A DNA stretch of 64,000 nucleotides. It comes from Prosthecobacter debontii. Its GTDB lineage: Bacteria; Verrucomicrobiota; Verrucomicrobiia; Verrucomicrobiales; Verrucomicrobiaceae. Shown here one piece after another: positions 51,359 to 61,300 of this stretch. The stretch lies in NCBI RefSeq assembly GCF_900167535.1, contig NZ_FUYE01000006.1, positions 1 to 64,000 of the forward strand. Reading direction: 5' to 3'. The notes beneath the pieces are model-generated. The model saw nothing but the letters and a program-made list of their open reading frames with translations, searched no databases and was not told the origin of the DNA. Each line of letters begins with the position of its first letter. Positions within the stretch are counted from its first letter, which is position 1. A program made the translations under genes and the position numbers.

Positions 51359-52438
51359 TTACAGCTTCACGTGAAAGTCATCCTTGTCTGTGACGCTCTC
51401 GGCGAAGCTAACCAAAAGTTGGATCACAGCCTCGATGTCTCGCAGGTCCGCCATCTCCACCACGCTATGCATGTAGCGCAGGGGCAGGGAGACGAGGGCG
51501 CTGGGGATGCCATGCTGCTGATTGAAGATCACATCCGTGTCCGTGCCGGTGAAGCGGGAGGAGGACTCGTGTTGGAGAAGCATGTTTTGGGCTGCGGCCA
51601 CCTCCATGAGACGCTTCACCACTTCGGGATGGTTGGCACTGCCATGCGTCAGGCTGGGGCCACCGCCCAGTTTGACCTCCCCATTTTTCTTCACATCCAC
51701 ACTCGGGGTATCGGTGGCGTGGGTGACATCCAGCACGATCGCCACATCGGGCATCAGGCGGTGCGCGGCCATCTTAGCCCCATGCCCGCCGATCTCTTCC
51801 TGCACGGCATTCACAGCGATGACGCTGGAGCTGAGAGGCGTCTTCCGCTTGCTCAGACGGGCGATGACTTCCGCAATGATGAAGCCGCCGATGCGGTTGT
51901 CCAGGGCCCGACCGACCAGACGATGCGCGCCGATCTCCTCCACCCCATCGGCATACACCATGGGGTGCCCCACGCGGATGCCTGCATCAGAAACTTCTCC
52001 GGCGCTGGTGGCCCCGATGTCCACCCACAGCTCATGCACCTTGGGTGCTTTTTCATTGTCCCGGTCTTCACGGATGTGAATGGCGATGTTGCCAATGATG
52101 CCGCGCACGGTGCCTTTATCTCCCAGGATATCCACACGGCGACCGCGGGCCGTGGCGACATCACTGCCGCCCACCCGATCCACGCTGATGAAACCCTCCT
52201 TGGAGATGTATTTCACCATGTAACCGATCTCGTCCGCATGGGCCTCGAACATGATGCGTTTGCCCTTTTTGCCTTTGCCCTTCAGCGTGCCCCAGGCACT
52301 GCCATAGGCATCACTCTCGACTTCATCGGCGAACTTCCCCACATACTGCGCCCACTTGCGCTGGCCGCGGACTTCAAAACCGGTGGGGCTGGGGGTGGAA
52401 AGGAGATCGAAAAGGAAAGTCTTGGCGGCAGCGGTCAT
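51359..52438 (-). CDS. M42 family glutamyl-aminopeptidase/endoglucanase-like metallopeptidase
   Basis: All ligands of the binuclear zinc centre are visible: His in FEAHADEIGYMV, Asp in GRALDNRIGG, the catalytic Glu pair in VQEEIGGHGAKMA, Asp in VLDVTHATDTP and the final His in LRYMHSVVEMAD. The proposed role is removal of N-terminal residues from peptides as a large tetrahedral assembly in the cytoplasm. The 359-residue length is typical. The start MTAAAKTFLFDLLSTPSPTGFE matches the family beginning. Confidence 0.95.
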   Translation of the reverse strand: MTAAAKTFLFDLLSTPSPTGFEVRGQRKWAQYVGKFADEVESDAYGSAWGTLKGKGKKGKRIMFEAHADEIGYMVKYISKEGFISVDRVGGSDVATARGRRVDILGDKGTVRGIIGNIAIHIREDRDNEKAPKVHELWVDIGATSAGEVSDAGIRVGHPMVYADGVEEIGAHRLVGRALDNRIGGFIIAEVIARLSKRKTPLSSSVIAVNAVQEEIGGHGAKMAAHRLMPDVAIVLDVTHATDTPSVDVKKNGEVKLGGGPSLTHGSANHPEVVKRLMEVAAAQNMLLQHESSSRFTGTDTDVIFNQQHGIPSALVSLPLRYMHSVVEMADLRDIEAVIQLLVSFAESVTDKDDFHVKL

Positions 52439-52635
52439 GGCAAAAGAAAGAAGGAACTCAAACCCCTTCTAACGTCCGCCAAAGAGGGGAAGTCATGCTG
52501 AAATCGTCAAAAAAAGCGGGTGGAGTTGCCGCACCGGACGTGGACCGAGTCATCCGCTTTACCCATGCCTACCATGCGGATTGCTTGGTTCAGCCAAATA
52601 CTCCAAGTTTCTCCTCTCATCCGTGAGCCTGTGAT

Positions 52636-52821
52636 TCAGCATAAAATCGGGAAACCGAATATATAAGCAGATGGATTCTTGTCTGGACTTTCTAACCAAA
52701 ATGCATCGCACTCATCACATATCCAAGCGGGAAGACCCGAGAGAGGTAGCACGCGAACAGCTTGTAGATAGCTTTGGCGGCATGATGGGCAGACGAGTAG
52801 ATGCATTTGATAGTGACCCAT
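52636..52821 (-). CDS. Zinc-ribbon microprotein, 61 residues
   Basis: Two CxxC pairs (CPSC near residue 11 and CDEC near 35) flank a 20-residue beta hairpin, the spacing of a zinc ribbon. The tail (DAFWLESPDKNPSAYIF) is conserved-looking but unassigned. It stands alone between the M42 gene and the regulatory-domain gene on the same strand. A nucleic-acid or protein-binding role is likely for the fold. The clustered cysteines are the only strong support. Confidence 0.55.
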   Translation of the reverse strand: MGHYQMHLLVCPSCRQSYLQAVRVLPLSGLPAWICDECDAFWLESPDKNPSAYIFGFPILC

Positions 52822-52885
52822 CTAGTGGACTCGGCTTGCGGTAATGTTCGCTCGTGAGTGAGATGGGCTGACGAGGCTGGAGTTA

Positions 52886-53899
52886 TCAGCGTTGCGATGG
52901 ATCCGCTGCAAGATTCCTCGAACCTGACTTCGGATTGTAGTAGCCTTCGATAACGGTGAAGAAGTCTCCAAAGGCTATCATTTCGACCTTGATCCGAGCA
53001 AAGGTATTGTCATTGAAACGCACGAAATAGGAGCGACGCACCGAGTCAGCCCATTGTGGACGTGGCAGAGAGTCGTTCATGTCGATGACATCCGTTTCCT
53101 TGTAGCCGGTCTCAGGCGCTTCAAACTGAAAGGTTTCGCCCGCAGGCTGCAGCCCTCCTTGGATGACTTTGACCTCAAAGCTCCACGAGAATCTGCCGTC
53201 GGGTGTCACCTCGTCTTCAGTTGTGCACGCCAGAGAGATGCGGTGTGCTCCTTTATCCAATTCAATTTCGACGGCCTTCCCCGTTCGGCTAAGCCGATGC
53301 GAAGTTGATTTAATCCGAGTCAGCGGCTCAATTGTTCCAGGTTTAAACAAGTGCAGGATGACTGGTTTGGATGCATCTGGTTTGTGGATGCCTCTTCCCA
53401 GGTCCTCGGCATAGTCAAAACCCTTTTCAGACACAAGTCCCGGCATTTTGCCGGGGTAGATGTGGTAGTAGCCTGGCTTATCCACTGTCACAAAGAAGCT
53501 CATTCCTTTTGAGCGAAGCGTAAAGTGACCGGCAGCATCCGTGGTTGTCGTTACCTTGGTCGAGTTGCCGCCCATGGAGACTGCTGCGGAGCCCCGCACG
53601 ACAGCCCCCACGACTGGTGCGCCATGTTGATCAAGAACACGTCCGTAAAAAGTGATGGGGGTTGAGAAGGCGTTCACCATGCGCTCTGCAAAACTCAGTC
53701 TTTCACCTGGGCTTGGAGAAGCCCCCGCAGATGATGATGCCCCAGGATTGGGTGGGCTGAGAACGACTTCGGGGACCACCTTGGTCGTTTGGCCGCTGGC
53801 ACCACTTTTTGCAGGAATTGGCTGGCTGCTGGGTGCAAACAGCCACCAGCCCATGCAAACGATGAGAACAGCAGCGATGATGGCGGCGAGACGTTTCAT
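52886..53899 (-). CDS. Membrane-anchored or secreted protein with carboxypeptidase-regulatory-like domain
   Basis: A hydrophobic N-terminal segment (RLAAIIAAVLIVCMGWWLF) may be a signal anchor. A proline/serine/alanine-rich linker (about 22-65) leads to an Ig-like regulatory domain (FYGRVLDQHGAPVVGAVVRGSAAVS with TDAAGHFTLRSKG). Further beta-rich sequence of about 170 residues follows. The ATG at 53899 is chosen because the hydrophobic segment starts there. The frame upstream to 53986 has no features. It is AT-richer than the rest of the window. Unknown function, perhaps cell-surface adhesion. Confidence 0.72.
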   Translation of the reverse strand: MKRLAAIIAAVLIVCMGWWLFAPSSQPIPAKSGASGQTTKVVPEVVLSPPNPGASSSAGASPSPGERLSFAERMVNAFSTPITFYGRVLDQHGAPVVGAVVRGSAAVSMGGNSTKVTTTTDAAGHFTLRSKGMSFFVTVDKPGYYHIYPGKMPGLVSEKGFDYAEDLGRGIHKPDASKPVILHLFKPGTIEPLTRIKSTSHRLSRTGKAVEIELDKGAHRISLACTTEDEVTPDGRFSWSFEVKVIQGGLQPAGETFQFEAPETGYKETDVIDMNDSLPRPQWADSVRRSYFVRFNDNTFARIKVEMIAFGDFFTVIEGYYNPKSGSRNLAADPSQR

Positions 53900-54351
53900 T
53901 GTGATCAATTTGGATGTGTATCGATACCGAACTGCCGGAGCAGCCTTGTGAAACACTCGAAGGTCTTTTGGATCGAATAAACCCATTCAGCGCTATGCTC
54001 ATCACTTGAGTCGATGGTTAGCTCGCTACGATAAAGAAAAGCTTTCCTTCAGTGCAATAAAGACTGAATCGGGCTAGCAATAGGGTGGTGCGAATTAGGC
54101 GAGTTGCGCGAGAGAACCGGATCCGCAATTGACTCCATCGGTGAGGAGCTAAGGTCGCTTGGCGGAGATTTCGCACACTCCTTTTGCAGTCAGTGGCGGG
54201 AACGATATGAGCACTTTGGCGGCTGGCAACGACAGGGATTTGGGAACTACTCTACGAGCTGGATTAATGAGCCAGTAGTTCGTTGAGTAACGAGTCACTC
54301 GATCTGCCGAAACTGTCTAGTTGAGCCAGCGCCTCTGAGGCTGAAGACCAA
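53900..54351. other. AT-rich intergenic gap
   Basis: These 452 bases hold the upstream region of the regulatory-domain gene. A 60-codon plus-strand frame beginning at TTG 54104 (IDSIGEELRSLGGDFAHSF in the middle) is open but has no start context, neighbour or recognisable content, so I do not call it. The composition suggests possibly decayed DNA. Confidence 0.5.
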
Positions 54352-55323
54352 TTAGGGTGCTCCTTGGGTAATTAGCTCTTGGGTACGTAGGGCTTGTGCT
54401 GCAACTTGAGCAAGTGAAGTATCACCACGTTTTTGTTGTGTTATTAGGAATGTCTCGATCGTTTGTCGAGCTTTGGTCGTAGGAACAGTTGATATGGCAG
54501 TGATTGATTCAGACAAAATAATAGGGTCGATCTCATCAAGGAAGTTTAGGTAAAAGCCGAGTTTGGCTGATGCATCGACACGGTTGAAGTTCGGATCTTC
54601 AGAAGATAGACCAAAAGCGGCTCGTGATGTTGAGTGGATTGCTGCACGCAGTGCAAGGAGGCGATAAACAGGGTTTCTTGCATTTGCCAAAGGTTCCCAG
54701 ACTTCAAAAATAGATACATCAGTTGAAGGGCCTAATTCATTGATAGCTAGATTCAATGCTTCGAAGATGGCTATATCAGTCGTAGTTGGAGGAAGTGTGT
54801 TTGCTCGTTCTTTGGCATACTGTGAGAGTAAATCAGATTGAGTTGAGGCCATTACCAAGCCAAGAGCGTTTAACATTGTTTGCGCTGATGAAGCATCATT
54901 TTGCCTTGATGTTGAGTGAATGACATCTGCGAGTTCTGAGGGCAGCCTCGTTCCATTCGCAACGCTTGCATTCGCTGCACTTGGCAGTATCCTAGGAGGG
55001 AGTAGAGTGACACTCTCTTTCCATAGTTTTGCTATCTTACCCGCAAGCTCAGGGGCGTTCTTTTCGATATCACCAAGCTCTTGCCGCAAACGATCAGCCG
55101 TAGGGTTAGGTTGATCTTGCAGAATGACAAGTTGAGGGGACTTTTGCCTGGGCTGTCGTCCGCTTTCCTTGTCCTTAATCGCTAATCCAACTGCTTGGGC
55201 TTTAGGAGGCGTCGATGGTGATAGTGATGGCAGGGATGTTTCAGATGACGCTTCCTTACTGCATCCGTCCGAAAGGACGACAGCGATCGAAACACCTATC
55301 AATACGAATTGAGTTTGTTTCAC
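54352..55323 (-). CDS. Exported protein of unknown function downstream of the giant surface protein
   Basis: The 323-residue product begins with a hydrophobic segment (QFVLIGVSIAVVLSDGC) that could be a signal peptide. The cysteine at about 21 is not preceded by a proper lipobox, so lipidation is uncertain. A low-complexity, serine/proline-rich stretch (about 25-75) leads to an all-helical C-terminal region (TMLNALGLVMASTQSDLL, LANARNPVYRLLALRAAI, KARQTIETFL) reminiscent of HEAT-like repeats. It starts 15 bases after the giant gene on the same strand, so it is probably co-transcribed. No family recognised. Confidence 0.65.
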   Translation of the reverse strand: MKQTQFVLIGVSIAVVLSDGCSKEASSETSLPSLSPSTPPKAQAVGLAIKDKESGRQPRQKSPQLVILQDQPNPTADRLRQELGDIEKNAPELAGKIAKLWKESVTLLPPRILPSAANASVANGTRLPSELADVIHSTSRQNDASSAQTMLNALGLVMASTQSDLLSQYAKERANTLPPTTTDIAIFEALNLAINELGPSTDVSIFEVWEPLANARNPVYRLLALRAAIHSTSRAAFGLSSEDPNFNRVDASAKLGFYLNFLDEIDPIILSESITAISTVPTTKARQTIETFLITQQKRGDTSLAQVAAQALRTQELITQGAP

Positions 55324-55338
55324 GGCTTTTTTGTGGCT

Positions 55339-58300
55339 TTAGTTTCTCGGCTTATCGCATTCAAAGAGGAGGTAGGTATTGACATAGTAGTATGGAAAGC
55401 CCTTGTGTTTGGCTCCTTTTATGATGGTTTGCTGATCTCCGTCGGGGTTACTCAACACAAGACCCACGGATGTAGAACCGTCTAAAAATAAAAGTTCCCA
55501 GTTAGTAGGGTTCCCACCAGTGAGTGATTGCACCCCAGAATTGTGGGCATCAGTTGCAAACTGTGCCGCAGCACCTCCTTTGCCTTCGTAATTCGTTGCT
55601 GTGAAGATGATGCCTTTGCCCGCTTCATGCCCTTTACCACGTCCCACAGCTTGATTTTCTGCAGATTGCCGGATGCCTAATGTGTAGTTAGTCGACAGCC
55701 CGCCGATGCCTTGATCCATGTTTGGCGGATCAGGTATTTGCCCTGCTCCGAACGTGAAGGTCTGGGGCGAAAGAGTGTGGCAAATATAACGACCCAAAGC
55801 TCCGCCAAGATCGGGATGGTGTGTATCATCAGATGGTGGGCGAAGTATCAGTCTTCCCACACACAAACGGCCGTCACACCGATCAGTCATACCGCCTGGC
55901 AAAGTCACACCGCTATTAAAGCACTGATTCCCATTGATGATGACGTCACAATTGTAGCTGGCTTTCACCGCATCAATACCTTTGAGCCTAGGCTGGTCGG
56001 CAACGTGATCGTATGTGTCTAAGCCAAACATCACTGTTGATTCCTCAAGCATTGCAACGATGCGGTAGCGGGTGCTCCCATAATCTTTGTTATGTGTAAA
56101 ATTCTTAGTGTTATTCTCGAATATGTAGTCCCTGGTGCCCTGGAAGTATTTTGTCGCGCCTAAGTCCTTAATAAATGTGACCTTCAACTTGGCAGCTTCG
56201 CAGCCAGTGGCAGCGCTGCCAGTTGGCTTGATCATCAGTTTTAAGTCTCCCTCCTTCTGCGGATTGGTCGTTGAGAACGTCACGCTCTCAGCCCGTACGA
56301 ATACCTTGTTAGGAAATGGATTGCTTGAACTGATCATGAAGTGATTGCTTGGCGAGAGCTCGATTTCTTCGGTGCATTTCCTCGTTTTGTAAAACTTCAA
56401 TCCATCAATGGCAGGATGATCAAGCCAAACTTCGCCTTCGGTTAGGCCTGGCTTGATGTGCAGCTCCTCAGCATCGTCATCGTCGGTATCGGTTGGCTTA
56501 CCGGGCGTATCATTATCCTCCTTATCCCAACCACCGTTTGAGAGCGAGTCATTGGCAAAGATGAATTCAGTTCCCTTGTCCTTTTCCTCCTCACTGGCAT
56601 CGCTTGTGTAAGGTTTTCCAACAAAGCTGTTGTCGCTGCTATTGACCTGTCCGTCGTTATTTAAATCACTGTATAACTCCGCCTGCATCAAAGAAATCTC
56701 AATTCTTCCACCATGCGGAAGAAGCTCTTTTTCATCAATAGCCTGAGTTTCCTCAATGATCGAGGTTTCTCCAGGCTGAAGGAGGATGGTCTTTAAGATC
56801 TTCTGATCAACGATGGTGCCCTCCTCATCCCTGAAGGTAAGAAAGATACTTCGGCTTATCGGCGGTAGCTCAGCTTTTTCTTCGGGGCTTAAGCCTTCGG
56901 GAATCTCATATTGCAGATACCAAGAAATGGAATTGGCCTCGGAACTGAAAATGCCATGTCGATAATCGCGCTTATATTCAGCCGTGCCAATCTGGGTGCT
57001 GTTCTGGGTCTGCGTCCAAGTGGAGGGATAGTTTTGTTCCTTTAGATGCTTGCGCATACGCATGTCCACATGCCCCCACGAGATGGGGTCGGAAAGCCTC
57101 CAGCTACGACTCCAGGTGCCGACTTTTTTATCGCCTTTCATAAAGTCCCCGGACAGACGGTGAGAGGTAAAGGTGGTTGTCGTTTGAGTTTCAGGAGTGA
57201 GCCATATTCCCAAGCTGTATTCATTGACACTTGAAATCGATACAGTGGTATTTTCAGAGGTCGAGGCAGGGTGTGGGTTGGGCCCCTCATCGTAGTAGTA
57301 GCTGACGTTGCCATACGCGTCAGTGACATAACCGTAATGTAGAGTCCTCTGCTGAGGATTGAAAAAAGACACGGTCTTTCGCGTCCCATTCATTGGGAGG
57401 GGGCCATACCAAGACGGAAGTCCGGGCCCACTGCGCTCAGCAACGATGCGGTCATTCACCCATTTGTTGGAAGTATCATTGCGTGTGCTGGTGGTCGTGG
57501 AGGAATAAGACGGACCGCCGTCCTTTTTGAAGTAGTCATAGACATCTGAGTATTCACGCCGCCATGACGAATGAGTGACGACCTTTTCAGTGAATTTGAG
57601 ATCCGACAAGATCGGAGTGTCCGATGGATTCGGAGGTATCACGACAATGGCGTTTGTGACACGGTGTGATGTGGTGTCCAAACGCATGTAACCATAACTG
57701 TAGGCGTTTTTCTCGGTCTTAGCGCCAGAGGTATATTCGCCGACGTAAGGCTGAATGGATTCGGTCGATGAATCGTTGAAGCCTGAAGAAACGTCCTCGG
57801 TAACCTCAGTCAAATAGACGACGTTAGTCGGCCCGTGGGGCAGGGGCTCATCTGGGGGACTATAAATCCGGCCAGCATCCACATAGGCTTTGGAATTCTT
57901 GACTTTCGTGAAGGCGAGAATGCGACCTTGCTGAGGTGGTGGATCGTTAGGCTTGTTAGGCTGCACAGGACCTGCAGCCGAGGTTGACGGCCCCTGTGGA
58001 GTGGATACCCAAAGGTCGGTGCCGTTCACATATTCCAAGTAATTGGGGATGCTGTCACCATCGGGATCCTCCAGACCATCGGTATAGCTTTTGGGATCTA
58101 AGAAATGGGTTAGTTCCCAGTAATCTGGGATGCCATCGTTATCACTATCGCTTTTCCGCGGGTTCGTGCCATAAGCGAATTCATGACGGTTAATGATGCC
58201 GTCACCATCGGCATCCCAAGAGGCGTCCGGTGCATAAGTTGGATCAAAGCCATAGGTGATCTCCCAGCCATCCGGCATCATGTCGTTGTCGGAGTCGGCA

Positions 58301-61300
58301 TCCATAGGATCGGTTTGATTTCGATACTCCGCCAGATTATCAAGTCCGTCTTGGTCGGGATCCAGGAAGGTATCCCGCTCTTCTGGAGACGACGCCGCAT
58401 TGAGGCCATGGTCAAGTTCCCACTTGTCTGGCAATAGATCGTTGTCCGTATCGTCGCTCTGTGGGTTGAGTCCCAAGAAATACTCTTGGATGTTCGTGAG
58501 CCCATCGCCATCAGCATCCATCGCCGCATCGGCAACCTCTGGATCGAGCCCGTAGTAGCGCTCCCAGTCATCAAACATCCCATCGCCATCCGCATCGTTT
58601 TTGTCATAGCGGGCGTCAAGGATTTGCGCTTGGATCGTATTGAATGCCGTATCAACGATGTAGAGTCCCGAAGCTGTGAGGCTGGAAGTGTAGCGGAGTT
58701 CCCCATCCTTCCAATAAGTGACTGAGGAGCCTGTGCGTTTGATCGTGAAAAGCGTATTCGAGCCGAATTTTCCTAACGCTCCACTGGCACCGACTGACGT
58801 GCCATTCTGATAGATTTGAGCGGACCCGTTGGTTAGGACAATGGCGAAATTGAGGTCGGTGAGGAGCCTGGAGTTGTTGGCATCATTCAGACCAATGGCG
58901 AGGGTGCCTACCGGAGAGGCACGAAAGGAGAGTCGAATATCGGTAAACGATTTTTGACTGATGGCATCCGCATCGTAAGCGGCCGCGCCTCCAGAGATCT
59001 TTTCCAATGAACCAATGAATCCCGACGTATTGAAATGATCCTCCCAAGCAATGCCTTTGAGCATGTCCTGAGAATTAGCAGCGTCGGTGTGATCTAAAAA
59101 CTCTTGGAGGTTCGTCACCTTATCGCCGTCTTTATCCCCTGTGGGGAGGAAGGCCTGCAACTCCGCGAAGCCAGCCGAGGCGGGTAAATATGTTTTTTCC
59201 CAAGCGTCCGCCATCGCATCATTGTCCATATCGCCGCCGGTGAAACGGACGCTGGGGATGACTTGATTGATGGTTTGGAGGTAGGCATCCAAAGTTAAGA
59301 TACCTGAGCAAGTCACCTCGGAGGTGTAAAACAGGACTTGGTCTTTGTAGTAGCGTATTTGGTTGCCCTGACGTTCGATGGTAAACAGCGTGTCTGGGGT
59401 ATAAACGCCCATATTGCCAGCCGTAATCGCCGTGCCATTCTCATAAACTTGGGCACTGCCCGAGGCAATGGAGATGCAATAATCCAGATCAGGACGGGTG
59501 GCATCGAGGTTCTCTAAATTGAAGCCCACCGCGACAGTGGTGGAAGCATTGGCCTTAAACACGACACGACCGTCCCCGATGAGCTTCTTGCTACCGACAG
59601 CATCGGCATTCGCGGTGCCTGTGGCCGCTGTCTTTTTCAACCCTCCATTCACCCCGTCGGCTTGGGTGCCCCGGAAGCTGGTCCAAACAACGGGTTCCAA
59701 ATAGCTGAGTGCATCTCTGGGATCCGTGTTTTCTAAAAATTCCTGCAAGTTGCTTACACCATCGAGATCGGCATCATCGCCAGGTAAAAAGGTGAAAAGA
59801 TCATCCAGAGTACTGCCCGCAGGCAAATGGGCAAATTCCCAAGAATCGAGTATGCCGTCCTCATCCCAATCGGCAGGAAATTTATCCGCCACAAGGGCAA
59901 GGGCATGATCAAAGCCTGAGGAGATAGAGACGAACCTTTGATCCGTCGTCAGGCTGCCTTGAACCACCTCTGTCGGCACTTTCTTCGAGGCGGGACTGGT
60001 GGAGCCGATAGCGAGCTGACCCACGTTGTTATGGCCCCAGGCAGTCATGGTGCCATCGGAGCAGAGGGCGTAGCTATGATGTTCACCGGCACTGATATCC
60101 ACCACAGTCTTGCCAGCAAGTGCGGATAATACGGCGCTGTCTGTATTGACGAAGACAGGGAGGAAACTATCCGTGGCGTTGTTGATACCCAATTTTCCAT
60201 AATAGATATTGTCGCCCCATGAAATGGCACTTCCGTCGCTCCTGATAAGGAGGCAGTGTGAAGCACCTGTGATCAATTTATGAATCGTCCAATTCGGATT
60301 GCTGCCATGGGTCAGAAGTGGCGCAATCGAGGTCAGGACCGGAATGGCTGCATCCGTGGTGGTGCCGTTACCCAAGCGACCGGAAGCGTTTTGGCCCCAA
60401 GCTGCAATCGTCTGATCATCGCAAAGAGCCAAGCAGAAGTCGGCCCCAGTTGCTATACCAATCACCTGTTTACCGAGTAACGCGCCACTTGTCTTGTTAA
60501 CGAGGACCGGAGCGTTGTGATAAGTGCTCGCTGAATTGTTACCCAGACATTTGGCAGTATTCCGCCCCCAGGCGACCAAAGTGCCGTCCTCGCAAAGAGC
60601 CAAACTATGATAGGCGGCGGAGCCTGTAGCGATCCGGATGACTTTTTTGTAAAAGGGCGCTGTGGGTGAGTAGAGAGCCGAAGGTGAATCTGTGCTGACG
60701 AGCACCGGAAGGCGTCGGTCTGTCGCTGTCGTGGCAGCGTCTCCACATTGCCGGCTGGCATTGTCCCCCCAGGCGACGACTCGGCCGTCCGAGCAGAGCG
60801 CTAAGCTGAATGTATATCCTGCGGCGATGTCCACGACGGTGCGACCGTAAAGGGCTGAGCCGCTCTCAGCATTGACGAGGACTGGCACGCTACTATCGGT
60901 GACCGAATTATTGCCAAGCTGGCCGTTGCCATTTTCCCCCCATGCCACCACGCTGCCGTCTGAACAGAGGGCAAGACTATGACTGCCGCCAGCGGCGACT
61001 TTCAGGACGGTCTTATGCTCCAAGGCTCCCGAGGTATCGACGGCCACAGGGCTGGTCCTATTGGTCACGGTGTTGTCTCCAATCCGTCCCGAAGAATTTT
61101 CACCCCAGGCATAGGGTTTTGTGCCCCCCCAATGCAAGACCAGATCATTGCCGTCTCCGCCATAATAGTTGGCGACAAAGCGATAGGGTTTATTGTCGTG
61201 GTAGAGGACCGCATACTCGCCGTGGGCAAGATCGTCGTATTCTCCGGTGATAAAGCTTTTCCCGGTATTGTTGATCAACGTCAAATTCGTTCCCGTTTCA

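Noticed and set aside
54104-54286. A 60-codon plus-strand frame in the gap at 54 kb
   Set aside because: It has a TTG start without a supporting context, no homologue that I recognise and no neighbour on the same strand.
4195-58000. A recurring GTTAGGC heptamer that seemed overrepresented
   Set aside because: My rough by-eye tally of about 15 is only modestly above the eight or so expected from base composition. No strand or spacing pattern was visible.
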